DNA of 64,000 nucleotides from Hoplostethus atlanticus (lineage: Eukaryota; Chordata; Actinopteri; Trachichthyiformes; Trachichthyidae): assembly GCA_034670405.1 (NCBI GenBank), contig JAXDDX010000007.1:4504501-4568500 (forward strand). The letters are read 5' to 3'. Shown piece after piece: positions 11,405 to 24,794 of this stretch. Below the pieces are notes generated by a model. That model made no database searches and was not told where the DNA came from. It saw only the letters and a program-made list of their open reading frames with translations. Numbering within the stretch: the stretch's first letter is position 1; each line of letters opens with the position of its first letter. Both the position numbers and the translations under genes were made by a program.

Positions 11405-11850
11405 TATTCTACATTTCTGGCCCTTTATTAATATTAATTTCTAAAGACACTTTATTATCAATCCAGAAGCTGAGGTACATACGGTTGGCATTAGGTGATA
11501 TGCTCAGTTTGGGTTCTTTAAGGTTTTTCAGTGCAATTAGACATTGTGGAATATCACTAATGACCTGGTGAAAGAGCACTGGAGTAGACAATAGTTTCTT
11601 ACAGTGCACAGCCAGTTGTTTACAATCCTGATAATATTTATTGTATATACATAGGAAAAATCATCAGGCCTAGTACAGTACCCTGTGGAACACCCTGTGT
11701 GATATTAAGAAATATTTGACTGATCTTCTACCAATGTTCACTTATACCTAACAATTAATTTAGGGACTAATTACAGAGGATGATCGAAACATGCTTTGGA
11801 CAGGTCGATAATGAAACAGGTAAAGATATAAGGTATACTATGGTAGGACT
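11405..11850 (-). mobile_element. LINE reverse transcriptase fragment, antisense to nr3c2
   Basis: Read on the minus strand with frameshifts, it gives FIIDLSKACFD near 11815-11785 (motif A), then ITQGVPQGTVLGLMIF near 11705-11650 (motif B). These are followed by ETIVYSSALS-like text near 11600-11565 where the YADDT motif should be, and SDIPQCLIALKNLKEPKLS near 11555-11500. The order and spacing fit a Jockey/L2/Rex-type non-LTR reverse transcriptase. The catalytic YADD box is not intact and several stops interrupt the frame, so the copy is dead. The ends were not located. Confidence comes from two independent motifs in the right order. Confidence 0.65.
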
Positions 11851-12319
11851 TTCCAGATCAATTCTCACTCAAATCACAATGACGTATAATATCCTGATAT
11901 TTCAGCAACTCATATTAGATCAATGTTAAAATCATGTTACATATTTTAAATTGCAATATACGGGAAATGTCTGCAGAACTAAAGGTACACATGTTGTCAC
12001 AGGTGCATTTCAGAGTACATTCAATGCTGTCTAAACCAACAGCGAGCTGTCAAAATGATCCTGTCTATTTACTTTGCCAAGCAGCAATTAGCCGTGTTTT
12101 CAATGTGGAGCTTATGAATAAAGACAGTGCAGTAGTTGCTTTATTGTCAGACTGTGAATACAGTTTAAATCTCCTGGTAGTGATTTTATAGGAAGCAGAT
12201 ACTGGCTGACTCATTTAGGGGAGGTAACTACTTGTATACTGAGTGGCCATTGAGAGCAAATGGTGTGATCTGACGTGTAGAAAGGAGTGTAAAGCACACA
12301 AGCAACAGGTTGGTACAGG

Positions 12320-12450
12320 TCAAGAGTATTGTAATAATAATAAGATACAGGTAGAGGAATTTTCTCTTTACTTGTCCCTCCACAAGCAGATCCAAGCACA
12401 GGGTAAGAACTTCGGTGTTTTGCTCAAGGACACTTCAGCAAAGCTGGAAA
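12320..12450. repeat. Possible interspersed-repeat fragment
   Basis: The stretch around GTTTTGCTCAAGGACACTTC resembles a short motif found in many fish interspersed repeats. No ends, target duplication or protein similarity are visible, so this is a weak call. Confidence 0.3.
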
Positions 12451-13432
12451 GAAAAAAAAACCCCACTGGAAATGCAGAAAACACTGGAATAAACATATTA
12501 TTCACATACAGAGCTCACTAGGATTCACTATTCTTTTCAATCTACTAGTGAACTAGTCGCCAAACAGTGATGGGATGTCCCATCTTGGCGTGGATGGGAG
12601 GCTGTGTAGAGCAGAGTCCAGGATAATAGACTCCTAATAGAGTCCTATTTTCCTAAGACTACTGAAGACAGGAAATCAGAATCAGTTCTAATCTGCTGAA
12701 ATGAGGGCACATCAAGCTCACCAACTTGTGAAAAGATGGAAGATGTAACGCTAATGACTAGCTTGTTAGCATTTCGAAACAAGCAGATAGCAGCATGGAA
12801 ACAATGAAGCTAATCACATTTAATTTGAAGTGCATGTAACTTAACTAGGGGAAATTAGGGGAAACACATAAAATTAAAGGGTATATTGTGAAACTATAAT
12901 GGAAGTCTTCTCACCACCATCCACATTTTGTCTAATAGAGCAGATTTGGCTTTGCTAGCCCATCAATTATGTTTAGAAATGTCACAAACTCTCTGCTGGT
13001 TCTGTCCAGAGCTCACTAACTACATATTGGTTGCTGTGAACTTTGACTCTCTGGAGGAAACTAAGGCAGTTACAATTTTTGTCCAATTTGTGGCGGCGCC
13101 CTTGTCACTATGTTTGGCCTTTTTTGGTGTGAATGTACCTTTTATACAAAAAACAGCTTCAACAGAGAACGATGAACTAAAGATAGTCACAATGTTATGT
13201 TAGCGTACTGTATATAGGCATGAGGGCACACAAAGCAGATCTCTCTTTCTTTTCCAACTTTATGAATGGATCAGTTTCACCTTAGGTAATGTGTTACTGC
13301 AGCGTAGGAGTAAATGACTAGTCGATGTAATCTTTTTAAAAGAAGTAAGATGATACTATATGGCATAATTATTGGATGCTATTGTTATTCAGAACAGAAA
13401 CCATGTTAAAAGTCCTCTCTCTTCTCCCTCCC

Positions 13433-13480
13433 ACACACAGCATGCACACACACACAGACACACACACACACACACACACC
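13433..13480. repeat. (CA)n microsatellite
   Basis: Interrupted CA dinucleotide array with two ACAG interruptions. Confidence 0.9.
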
Positions 13481-16400
13481 ACCAACAAGTACAACACACA
13501 CAATCTAGGCCGGACTTGACACCCCAATAAAAGTGTGGTTACTGTTGGCCAGGGCTGCTGAGATTTGAATGCCTGTCTTGTCCTTATTTGAACCTCTTCC
13601 TGAAACACAGTCTGGTGACAGAGGGCCAAATTTCCGCTAGTCCGAGATCTATCCTCTATTACCTACCGCTGACATTCCCTTCTGTCATTGAGGTCATTAA
13701 CAAACTGTATAAAGGGGGGCGGAAACTGAATACCAGCGCTGCAACAAAGCATAGAGTATGCTTCTGTGTGGGTGATGAATGCCCTGATTTTTGTGTGATG
13801 CTGTGTGAAATAAAGTAGGTGAATGGCATGCTTTTGTGTACCAAGTGCTTTTGTTTTCTGAGCAGTTGAAAAGATTTCTTGAGTCATGTACTTTGTAGAT
13901 ATGCTTTTTTTTTTATGGAGAAGAGGCTGAATTAAATGTACCATTATGCTTGGTAATATAGGAACACACTGTTATTAATAATGTAGATTGACTGCAGGGA
14001 AAAATGTGCACGTTAAATAGCAAATTATAAAGATTAACTGGCCATAAGAGCCTATCCCTATTCTCATACACAGAAATGGATTGTTTGTTGAGCTAAATGC
14101 AAGCAAATGTCTAATTCATGGGATGGACGTTCGTTTAGAGCTATAAAAAGCAATGAGATCTATATTTCATTTTTGGTAGAGGGGATGCAGGAAGAACCCC
14201 TTCTCGTCTCACTGTGCATCATTGTCTTCCTCTTGCATTCTGATGTGCTTGACTGAACAAACAAGGCGGGCCTTGATCATTCATGTTTAATTGGAGTTTG
14301 CTCAAGTATTCATGCCAAACTGCTTATATTGAAACCCAGTGTTTGTCCCTGCCAGTTCATCTATGGAAAGCAACACAGGAATGGATGCTGTTAAGGAAAA
14401 TGTTAATTGTTCAACTTGAGAGGTTAGCAAAGTAGGTCATGCCTAGTTGGCTCAAATAAAGTAAATGGTGGTGGTGGGGGTGGTGGGGGCTCTCTCAGCA
14501 CTTTTACATAACACACTCTTTCTCTCTCAAACACACAAATATAGACACACACAAACAGTTACAACAGACCCCATGATTTTCCACGAGACCCTGTAAAGAA
14601 AAAGTGCTACTGTCTTCTGTGACCTAAAACCTTAATAACTCTGTTGATAACTTCATTAACAACTAAAATGCCAGAATCAAACAAGAAGAAGGAGAAGGAG
14701 AAGATTTACTGTGTGTGTGTGGTGAATGGAGTAATGCAGGTTTTTTTTTTAAAGTGAATCTTGCGTACTTTGGTTTATCCATTTGCTCTATGATATGAAA
14801 GTTTAATTGTTGAAAGTAAATTAATTAATAAATATGTCCTTTAAACTGGGTATGTTTTTAAATGACCTGCCTTGATTCCATAGGATGTGTAGAGCTAAAA
14901 TATAAATGTTATTAAATATGTCACACAGGTATTAAAAACCTTGTGTGACATATTTATACTTCATACTTTGGACTGTATCCAAGCATATGCCTCTTTGCAA
15001 CGTTCTTCGTATCTTTGGAAAATATGTCTATATCTACCACTCAAAACCTAGTAGAGACAAACATTTATCAACTGTCTTTGGCAGAAGAAGAACAGGAGAG
15101 CAGGGAGCACGCTGCTGCTACATTAGCAAATGTTCAAATCCTAGAAACACCCATACACACAGTAACGTTGCCATACGCACATACTGCACCCTTGATGTCT
15201 AATGAATCTTTAAAAATGGCTATCATGGTGGCATCAAATGTGACCTAGAAAGCGTGCATTTACTGAGCCACTCTTTATGCTCTGCTGTGGGAAACCGCAC
15301 CGAAGCTGTCTGTCCTTTTGTTGAGTATTTAGTTGAACCCAAAAAAGGCCATCCCACAAAATCCCTGTTACTCAGGACCAAGCTCCTTCTGGCACCCAAA
15401 ATCATGTATGTAATGCCTCAGAGACAGCCGATGACACACTGACCCAGCAGGTAAAAGGAGACTTCCCAGGATCAAGTGACAGCTCAGAGAAAAGATTCTG
15501 TAGCATATTGAACCTGTTGAGAAAGATAACTTGCTTGACTGAGGCTGCAAAGGGGTAAACTTGTTTTGCAGGAAGTGGAATATAAATTCTGTTTTCTGTA
15601 GCAATGGGTAGAAAAGTCATAATTGAAGGGATATTTGGTTACATTGTAGCATTTGTCACAGAGGCAGGAGCTCAGGGTAGCGCCAGATCTAGCAAGATGG
15701 CGACTTGGCAGTCACTGCTTCACCTAATGAATGGTGGGAGGTATTTGTTTCCAATCTTTGTCTGTGAGCGTGAATGCCCCATGCATGTGGCTGAGTGGGA
15801 ACTTGGGGTGGCTATAAAGAAAATAGCCATTTTCAACAGGGGGGCACAGTCAGAGACGATGATGGCATCTCTACTCAGTCCTGTCCACAACTCTAGGAAA
15901 TACTCAGATCTGGCAACCTTCCCTGAAGGTTTTACTGCACTGTACCTGGCACAGACAAACATTCCCCTGTTTACTGTCTGCTTTTGTTTCGGCTGCCTTC
16001 CACTGACTTGGCTACAGCTGCCTGTTTCACTCTTTTCTAAGAGGGAGATGGCCTGGGTCTTATTTTTGGTTGCGCCTGTTAAAGGGCCTTTCTCTCCCCA
16101 CTCCAGCAGGAATGTTTTCTACACAGTCTTGCTCAGCCGCTGGACCGTTATACTGTAATGTTGGACTCAGTATGGCAGCTTAATAATTTCATACCTTGAA
16201 TAATTTGTCATTTGTCAAAACATACAGACACACGCACACACACATTTTCTGCTTTATTGGACTGTACAATAATGACAAGAAAAACAAAGGCGGCGGGGAG
16301 AGAGGATGTGATGTAGGTCATGAGTCAGGTCGACCTGCACATTCCTGTCTGTCTGTGGAGCCAGTGCATTCACATTCATTTTCCATCCAACATGAGAATC

Positions 16401-18838
16401 AAATTCACAAAACATTTGTCACTCACAAGTGATTCTAAAATTCAATTGTTGCTTGTTTTTAAAGTTGACTTGATTTACTTACATTTCCGTGAATGTAAGT
16501 AAATTAAATAAAAAGATCTCTTCACATTTGAGCATCATATCGCTCTCTTTCTGTCTGTCTAAAAATATTTTTTTCTCTTGATGCAAATTTAAGTTTAATA
16601 GCCATCGTGGAAAAAAACTGCCTAATGCAAATGAGCGTTTAATCCACACATACGGTATCTGGGTGATCATTTGTTTATTTTCTGCATTGATACCTTTGAA
16701 GTCTTAGGCACCCTAGATTTGTTTTAATATAAATTTGGTCTGTTTATTTTTTTGTTTTTTGCATTAGTGTTTTCATAGTAACTTTTTTATTTTTTTATTT
16801 AGAAACTTTTTCATTATTTTTGAAAGCATCTTCGCTTTACAGAATTTCTTACAATGTACCAAAGACTTTGCACAGTGCTGTATATGAAGCACACAAAAAA
16901 ACAGAAAAAAGACCAGATCATTTTGTATTATTGACGCAATGATCCAATTATTAACGCACACCCAGCATTGTTAACTTGTGTATTGGTCTATTCAGTGCAG
17001 GCCAATACAGTTTCTCTACGTGGTAAGTCATTCATACTGTCATCATAATGGGAAATGTTGATTCAGTTGACTGAAACCCTGACACATGTGTACACAGTGT
17101 CAGCAAGCAGGCGCCACCGTGAAGCCTCCTCAAGGGCATCTCGGCCATCTTAGAATTGCAGTGGATAGGGCCTGATGTGTCATTGTGTCTGGGAGGCAGA
17201 CATCTGGCTGTTGCAAATGTCAGTTGCTTATGCCAACAATCAAAGAAAATAGTCTTCCACAATTCCATTTTTCAATTCCATTGATTTGAGGATTTGTACC
17301 AGGAAGCATTGAACCAATGCTGGCCATGCCCGGACAAACAGTCAGGCCACATCCGCTACTGTTCAGAGAGCAGCACAGTGTGTCATCTTAGCACTATTCC
17401 CTGATATGTCTGTGTCTGATATAGGATAACATTTAGCATTGTATTGCCAGATTGCTTTGTATTCCCTCCAGTTGTTGCTGTGTGGAACATGTGAGCGGAG
17501 AAGCAAGCCTTCTGCAGCCTGCTTCTTTTGGGATGGCGGTGGAGGAGGATGTTATCCTACTTGTTATGAATGTAGCTGACATGCCTTGAGTTCTCCCCTC
17601 ATTCCCGTCTGATTACACCCCCTCACTCCAGTGCCAGTGACATGCTTGCCTTGTGGTATTTCAGGCTCACCTGGAAGACGGCAGCCGCTCAGGTGTGCTG
17701 CTGACACCATTCCATCTGCCTTTAGCGTTGCCTGTTCGACAGGTTGTGTAAATGGGCTAATTGTCATGCGCTAACGCAAACCTGTTTAAGTTGATATTGC
17801 TGAAGAAAGGTGGGGGGAGGGGGGCAGAGAAGACTGATGACCTACATATGCTTAAATCCCTATATCGGTTAACCTTGGTCAATAGAGGGGTGGCACAATA
17901 CTCTGAGTTTATTACCCTGCCCCATAGAATTTTCCATCCGGCACATTAACCTGACACCCCCCTGCCCCGCCCACTCTGGGAACCCATTCATCACCAACAG
18001 GCTTCCATCACGTGAGAGAGCACTCACATGTCAACACCTCTCTGAAGCTGCAGCCTCATGTTGTGGTGCAGCGCGATTAAATAGGGTACCTTTACTTTAC
18101 ACCTTCACACACTGCGGAATGGAATAAAGGGTCACCAGCCCAAGGATCACCAAGTGTGTGGTCCATTCAGGGTGTACGGCTTCCTTAACCCACTGCTAGC
18201 AGGCGGGCGAGGCACACGGCTGCCGTTGAGACAGCGGAAATATCCACTACCATATAGCTAACGCCCTCCGTGCCAGGAACAGGGTCACAGCTGATCTAAG
18301 ACCAGCTGTTCCAATTCTATGCAGTAAGAACCAATCATATGCACAAACGCATCTGGCAGTAGCAGTCAATAATTTACTGTATTGCACAGTGCTAACAGTG
18401 TATGACTCATTGTTTATAGCCATATACAGAGTAGAAATCAAATAGTAAGCAGGTATTTCAGGATGGCTGCGCTGTTACTGTCCCATAAATGAAATATGGC
18501 CTGTCAGTACATCGCTAGGTGCATCACTCCATCAGAAAACAACTCTCAGAACAGTTATAGGTCCCGTTTTATTGTTTTAATTCCTCTGCCGTGCCACTGG
18601 TTATTAGAATCTCCCATCTGTGGCTGTATTAGACATGCTCCGCTGATGGCTTGGTATTTTCTCCGGGAACAAAGCTGCATGCTCATTTCATGCGATATGA
18701 AGAAGGGGCCAAACACTCACAAGTGTTTCAAGGGGTGATTTCCCCTTAGTGATTACACTGGATAGGTGCCAGAAACTCAACAGGAGAAAATTACCATACT
18801 GCACAGAGTGAAAACCTGTTAATAAGTACTGCTGTGGG

Positions 18839-18895
18839 TGAGTGTGTGTGTGTGTGTGAGCGGAGAGAAAGGGGGAGAGAGAGACAGAGAGAGAG
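18839..18895. repeat. (GT)n and GA-rich microsatellite pair
   Basis: A GT run near 18842-18859 is followed by GA-rich sequence to about 18895. Confidence 0.85.
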
Positions 18896-19395
18896 CGCAA
18901 ACAAATATAGATATTAGATAATTATATATATGCTGTACGTATCAAGCTGATGACTGATGGGTCATGTCTCGTATCAGCTACTCTGCTGTACTGCGGATAC
19001 CACTGACTATGGTGTCCTGCTTCAAAGAGGGTTCGCCTGTTGGAGGCTCGGGGTGAACTTAGACACGACTTTGTGTACATATTTCTTCATGCCCGTGTCC
19101 AATTAGGTCACAGCCATCAGTGATGACACACACAGCCCATAGATGAATGGAAAGACAAAATGCTGAGTCAAATGCTCAGTCCACTGCCCTCAAACCCCCA
19201 CCCCCCTACCCCCCCCCAAACCTTTTCTCCATTTCCCCTGGAGAGTAATGGTGTTGAAAATGAGGGCATGTCATGTGTTGACAGAGTGGGAGGGGCTCTG
19301 GCCTCACCAGCACTACCCCGAGGGCTCCGCCGCTGTTCAGATGCTCTATACATTTTAGAGTGAGCGAATGAGCATGTGCTAAATGACAACAACAA

Positions 19396-19396
<1 letters not shown>

Positions 19397-19436
<40 letters not shown>
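19397..19436. repeat. (AC)20 microsatellite
   Basis: Forty bases of uninterrupted AC dinucleotides. Confidence 0.95.
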
Positions 19437-19437
<1 letters not shown>

Positions 19438-20177
19438 AGAGACCTGCAAACTCAAATGCACTAAATCAATCCATGCTTTAAAGGTTAAATTAACAATGAA
19501 AATTAATTGATTGAATTACAAACATTACTGTGTACCTTCCTACAATGAACAAAGTATTACTACAAATATTATTACTACAATTGCAGTTCCCAGTAGTAAC
19601 TCTTACTATGAAATGTTTTTGACAGATGTTTCTGGCAGACAAGAATGAAAGCTTTTGCTGCCATTAGCAACATTACCAATTGCACCAACAGTGCAAACTC
19701 ACTACTACTACTCACTCTAGGATCCATTTCTTCAGTGAAAATCTGAACATAGCTTGGCGAGAAAGAACATTTATAAATCTCTTCATTTCAGCTTGTAACC
19801 TACTTACTGTGATTAAGCCCTATCTCAATACACCCTTCTCCGTGACTTCCACGGGTGCAGGTATGCTAGTATTTCATTGTGCTGTTTGCCGAGGACTTAC
19901 GGGCCTCCTGTTGCCTGTTTCACATTTGATGGGGATGCAGGCAGGCTGACACGGATTCAAGGATGGATTTGGATCCACATTCGTTTAGTGCATGCTCACC
20001 ATTGGTCAGACAGTGTTTTGCAAATACCATCATCTACAAAACAATCTGACTGCACGCTGCCCGGCATCTTCCCCTTCTCATTGTGGTATTTAACATCTGT
20101 GGGCTCCGTGATTTAGTTATTCCCCCTCAGTGGGCTCTCTGTGGTTTTGGTCCTTTTGTTGGCTCCCTGTGGGGTGG

Positions 20178-20209
<32 letters not shown>

Positions 20210-20230
20210 ACACTCACACACACACACACT
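20178..20230. repeat. (CA)n microsatellite
   Basis: CA array interrupted by three CACT units. Confidence 0.9.
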
Positions 20231-23200
20231 CTTGATGTGGTTTCTAGTTTTTTGAATCTGTTGTATTGTATACTGTGAGAATATCTACGTCTTGTTTTGC
20301 CGTAATGTGATGTTTGCTATTTGCTCATCAACGGGTCCTTATTGTATCTATAGCAGAGAAATCTTCCTTAATGTGAAAGATGGTTAAAAAGAAATGCTTT
20401 GTAAATAAAACTTCATCCTTTGGTTTTAGAATACATATTGCCTGGTTTTTGTGGGCGCTGTGATGGTGAATGGAGTTGAAGTAATGGTATCTTCACATTA
20501 GGGGCCAAGCCTTGGGCCAGAGTAATCAGATACATCTAAGTCGTGTGTGTGTGTTTGAAGCTGAAATAACCAGAAAGCTCAAAGTATTTTAGACTGCAGT
20601 ATACTCCTCCTATCAGCCCCCACCATTGAGAAAACATGGAAAATTAAATTGCGGTTGGAATCTAATGTAGGACTGTCTAGACAAACATGAGGGTGAAACC
20701 TGTAACCTACACTGCTGGTGCGACATGGGACAGAGGGCTAAAACTCTACCAAGCGTAGTGAATGCATGACTACGCATTTCTTTTTTTAGATAGCTCCGAT
20801 CTATTTTGAGAGATGGGTAATGATACAGGACAAACACTGAAGGACATTCAAACCTGTCAACTCTCCTTTCTTCACACCTCATTGGTTTGAGGGAAAATGG
20901 CATTGATGAAAGGTCACTTCTCTCCGATTAAAAGAGAACACGTTCAGCTACTCAGTGGGCGGCGCGGTACCGTTTCCACCGCGTATCTTTGTATGGATTG
21001 ATAATGTAAACCCCGCAGTTTATTGAATTCAGTTTAGTAACGTTCACTTAAAGGAAAGTGCCACCAGCAGCGTTAATGGACGTAAAGGCTCTTAACCAGG
21101 CCTTTCCTCTACAGCCTTCATTGTGCACCAGCACAGGTCAGCATGGGGAGAAACCACGAGACACAGAGTAGCTATATGTGCCATTCTCTCTTTTTCCCTT
21201 AATTTGGGGAAGAACGTTACGTGGCCAATGGCATGTTGAAGTTTGGCATTTGGTTTAATGTGTCCTAGCTCACCAGCAATCATACAGACCTCTTAGACTT
21301 GACGGAAGGCTTTTTTTGGAATCGTTAGGGTCCGCTCCTCATTTTGCCATCCACATAGAAGCCCTTATTTCAATAAAATGTCATGCTTTCTAACTGGTAT
21401 GCCAGTTATTACACTGTGGGAGCTGCTGGTGCTCAGTAATTAATAGGTCTAATCAATCCAAATGTCCATGTACATACAGTATAATTGGGAATGTGTTCAA
21501 TTCAGTTTGGTCTCATTTCATGGTACCAGAAGTTACATTGCCAAGTTACATACCGGAAGTATATATACATGTATATAGGAGTCGGCTGAAAACTCAATTG
21601 ACTAAAAATAAGTGCCCTTCATGTATCATTTTATTGTTGAAACCACATCAAATTTCGGCACTGAAATGATTGCAGGGAAATTGTCTCATTTAGTTCAAAT
21701 TTCCTATCGTTCTGAGACACAGTGATCTAGAGTAGAGAGAGAGAAGCAAGAGAGGAATAGAGACAAAAGAGGGAAAAAAGGCATAAAGAGTTGCAATATG
21801 CGATGGATAGAGGGAAAGACGATAGGCAGAGATAAGCAGAAAGAGGGACAAAAGGGCAGAGGGGCAGAAAGGGCACGTCTAGGTCCCCTTTGAATTTATA
21901 ATATTGTTCATTGCAGACGCCAGATCTCAGAGCTAAAGTCTCAATAAAGTACCACACAGCCATAACTAATCCCCCCATCAACCCACATCTCATTGAACTT
22001 ATCCTCTTCTATTTATAGAAAAAGAGGTTTTACCCAGGAAATGAATAAAGCTTTATGAGTTAAAAGACGGAACATGAACGTTTCTCTGCGCCATCCGTGA
22101 ATGCAGCTGATTACATTTGCTTTAATAAGATTAGGGTCAATGCAAATTCTCCCAATAGATGAATGAATTGTTGCTTCTTGTGTACAAGCAGTACATTGCA
22201 TTATATTTTGGTGCACGTGTACCAAGATAAAGGCATTAAACAATGTATAGTAAGTACTTCAGATTTACAGGCAAGGGACATGCTTGTAAGGAGTAAAGAA
22301 GGTAATACAAACAAAGTCTCCTGTCTTCCCTGTCATCTCTTCCCTCTGGCTGGTAGCCAGTGACTTGAGAGACATTGCCTTGAACTATGCATCAGACTGG
22401 GTTACGCGCTGTATTCAGAGAGCCAAATAGTCTACCTTTCCACCATTCTGGAGGAGGAAAGTTCGGAGCTACATTTTTATTATCATTACTAGTTGAGAAC
22501 AAAAAGCATAGCAAAGTTGACCCTTTTGGATTGTGCAGTGTGTGCTGAAAAAAAAAAACCCCACTGGAATATATGGAGTAATACTGGTTTGCAATTGTTA
22601 AAATGCTAGCAATGTGAATTCTACTTTGCCAATAATATTTATCATTGAGCACCCCTCCCTTCAATATCATCAATACAGTAACCTTGCTTCCAGGAGAGAT
22701 AAGAGTAGCATAGTGAGCAACACAGCATAGAGAATTGTACTGCAGAAAAGAGTGAGCAGGCGGACCAGACCGACTCGTCCAGAAACCTGAACTCATAGAA
22801 TAATCTAAAGATTCAATAAAAAAAAAATCAATGCAACCTGCTAATATTTGCCTCTACAAAGATCCAATGGCATTTAAGCTGTCTGTTGGAGTGAAACCCT
22901 CGATGGAAAGTTGGTTGAGGTGGATGGAAGGCACAGCACGCCACTCTATAGGCCATTACTCTTCTCTAGCTATATTTAACACTACATAGAAGTGCCCTCC
23001 GGATGACATTACTCAGAGGACGAATTCAAAGTAACTCAAACCACATGAATTTGTTAAAGAATTATTTTTGGGATGTGTGAAGGAATATTTACTTAATAAA
23101 TGAGGTCTCATGAGGTCTCATTTCAATTCAGTTCATTTTGGATTCAGACATTCTGACGTCTTTTCCCCATCGATGGGAGGAGGCTGCGTCTGTTGGCAGT

Positions 23201-23663
23201 CGCAAACACATTGTGGTCAGTGACTATTACATCTCCCGGGACTTTGATGCGAGGTACTCGTAACCTACAGGGTGGACTGCAGCAAGTACTCCCTCGCCAC
23301 TCCTCCCTCCCTCTCCATTGACTTTGGTTTGCAAAGAAACAGTATAGCTAAGCTCACTTGATAGATGTTAACAGGATTTGAAGATATGGGTCTTCACTAA
23401 ATGAAAGCCAGGCAAAGATGTTGATAGTGCGTGCAGGTTGGCAGGTATATATACTGTATACCTTAATCACAACACAGGCCTTACCGGGCTTGACGCTACA
23501 TGTGCTACCCTGCATAGATAACTAACTCTCATACTCCTAAATGTTCACTTGCTTTATATTATGGTGCATTATACAGTATATTATTCTAAGTTAAAGTAAT
23601 GGTGTATTTCATCTAAATCGTGTGTTTGAAGGATTTCACGTTCATCTTCATCCATAGTTCATA

Positions 23664-24318
23664 GGCCGTGGTTACACCTGTCGTTTCATGCGATCTCGGT
23701 AATCGGAATCTGCTAATCGGAACACACAAGTGGTGCGTCTACACTTGACAGTTAAATGCGAGCTCTTTGGCCAGATATGTGTTCGGATTTCCGGTTCCCG
23801 CGCAGTATTTAAATAACCATAACAACAATCCCTGAAAATGGTGCTGGGTGTGCGGGAGATTATGCTCCTTTACTTTATGTTAAGAATTGTGTGTAGTCGC
23901 GGTAGGGCCCGTACAAGGCGTTTGCTATTGAGGAGACAACAGCAGCGGCGCGAAACTGAAACTGAAACTGTCCAGTCGAGTAAATATTTTGTTTCGGTAT
24001 TCGTCCAGGCCCTGCTATCGTTCTCGTCATCCATGGCTTTTCCTCCCGGTAAATAACAAAATTCGCGGCAGAACTGGAGGGAAATGGGCGTGATTTGATG
24101 ACGTGTCCCCGCTGTATGCGTTTTGAGGTGCCTGATGGCGTCTAGACTATTCAGAGTTCCGAACTCAAAGCGAGCTCGTCCACCTCGCGAGGTGGCCTGG
24201 CTGATCCGAACACAATGCGAGCATAAAGCGACCTCTGTGCGTCTACACCTGTCACTTCATGCAGCCTGGCGTGATCGGATGACCGAGATCGCATTGAAAA
24301 GACAGGTGTATGTCGTAA
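23664..24318. mobile_element. Non-autonomous DNA transposon (MITE-like, possibly Harbinger type)
   Basis: The ends are inverted copies. The left arm at 23673-23707 (TACACCTGTCGTTTCATGCG...) matches the reverse complement of 24272-24310 at nearly every base over about 37 positions, with two one-base indels. Further direct copies of the same end motif lie inside (near 23737 and 24242), as in MITEs with repeated subterminal motifs. The interior is CpG-rich. It opens a 72-codon frame at 23838 with an arginine-rich LLLRRQQQRR stretch, reminiscent of the start of Harbinger-type transposases, but no catalytic domain follows. The target-site duplication was not resolved, so the superfamily is a guess. 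Confidence 0.65.
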
Positions 24319-24794
24319 ATAGAAGGTGTGCTTTGGCTTTGAACCCACGTACTTCCTGTACATTGAAAATGTATCAGAATTTGTAAAAGTCATTTTAGAA
24401 GATCATTCCCCCTGGCGGCAGGTTTCGATGTGTTCCAACGCCTTCTGCTTTGACGAGTGAGTCATTATTGGAATGGGTTTCATAGAAATGTCTTGCCAAG
24501 GGATAATCTGTGCTGTTTGTTCTGATGGCGTATTTCTGTTCGCTGATGCTGTCTTTAAGTTGTCGTTTTGGCGCGTCCAAAAACCGAAACGGCAAAGTGG
24601 TACACTAGCGGTTACAGTCATTTGAAGGTGCCAAGGGTTTTGCTTCAACCGAGTGTCACTTTGTTCAGCAGGTGGAGAGCTGTGCACGAGCTCGTCCTTG
24701 ACGGCTGGTGCTCGAGCTTGTGTGCTGTAATGGGTCACAGATAAGGTGCAGTTTGTTTTACCGTTTGCTGCTTTAGTATTGTGTGTAATAGGCA

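Noticed and set aside
15604..16158. 184-codon open frame on the + strand in intron 2
   Set aside because: The longest non-exonic frame in the window, but it has no recognisable domain, no splice context and mixed composition. It is compatible with chance in 64 kb.
22392..22796. 134-codon minus-strand open frame
   Set aside because: No recognisable protein similarity and no supporting signals.
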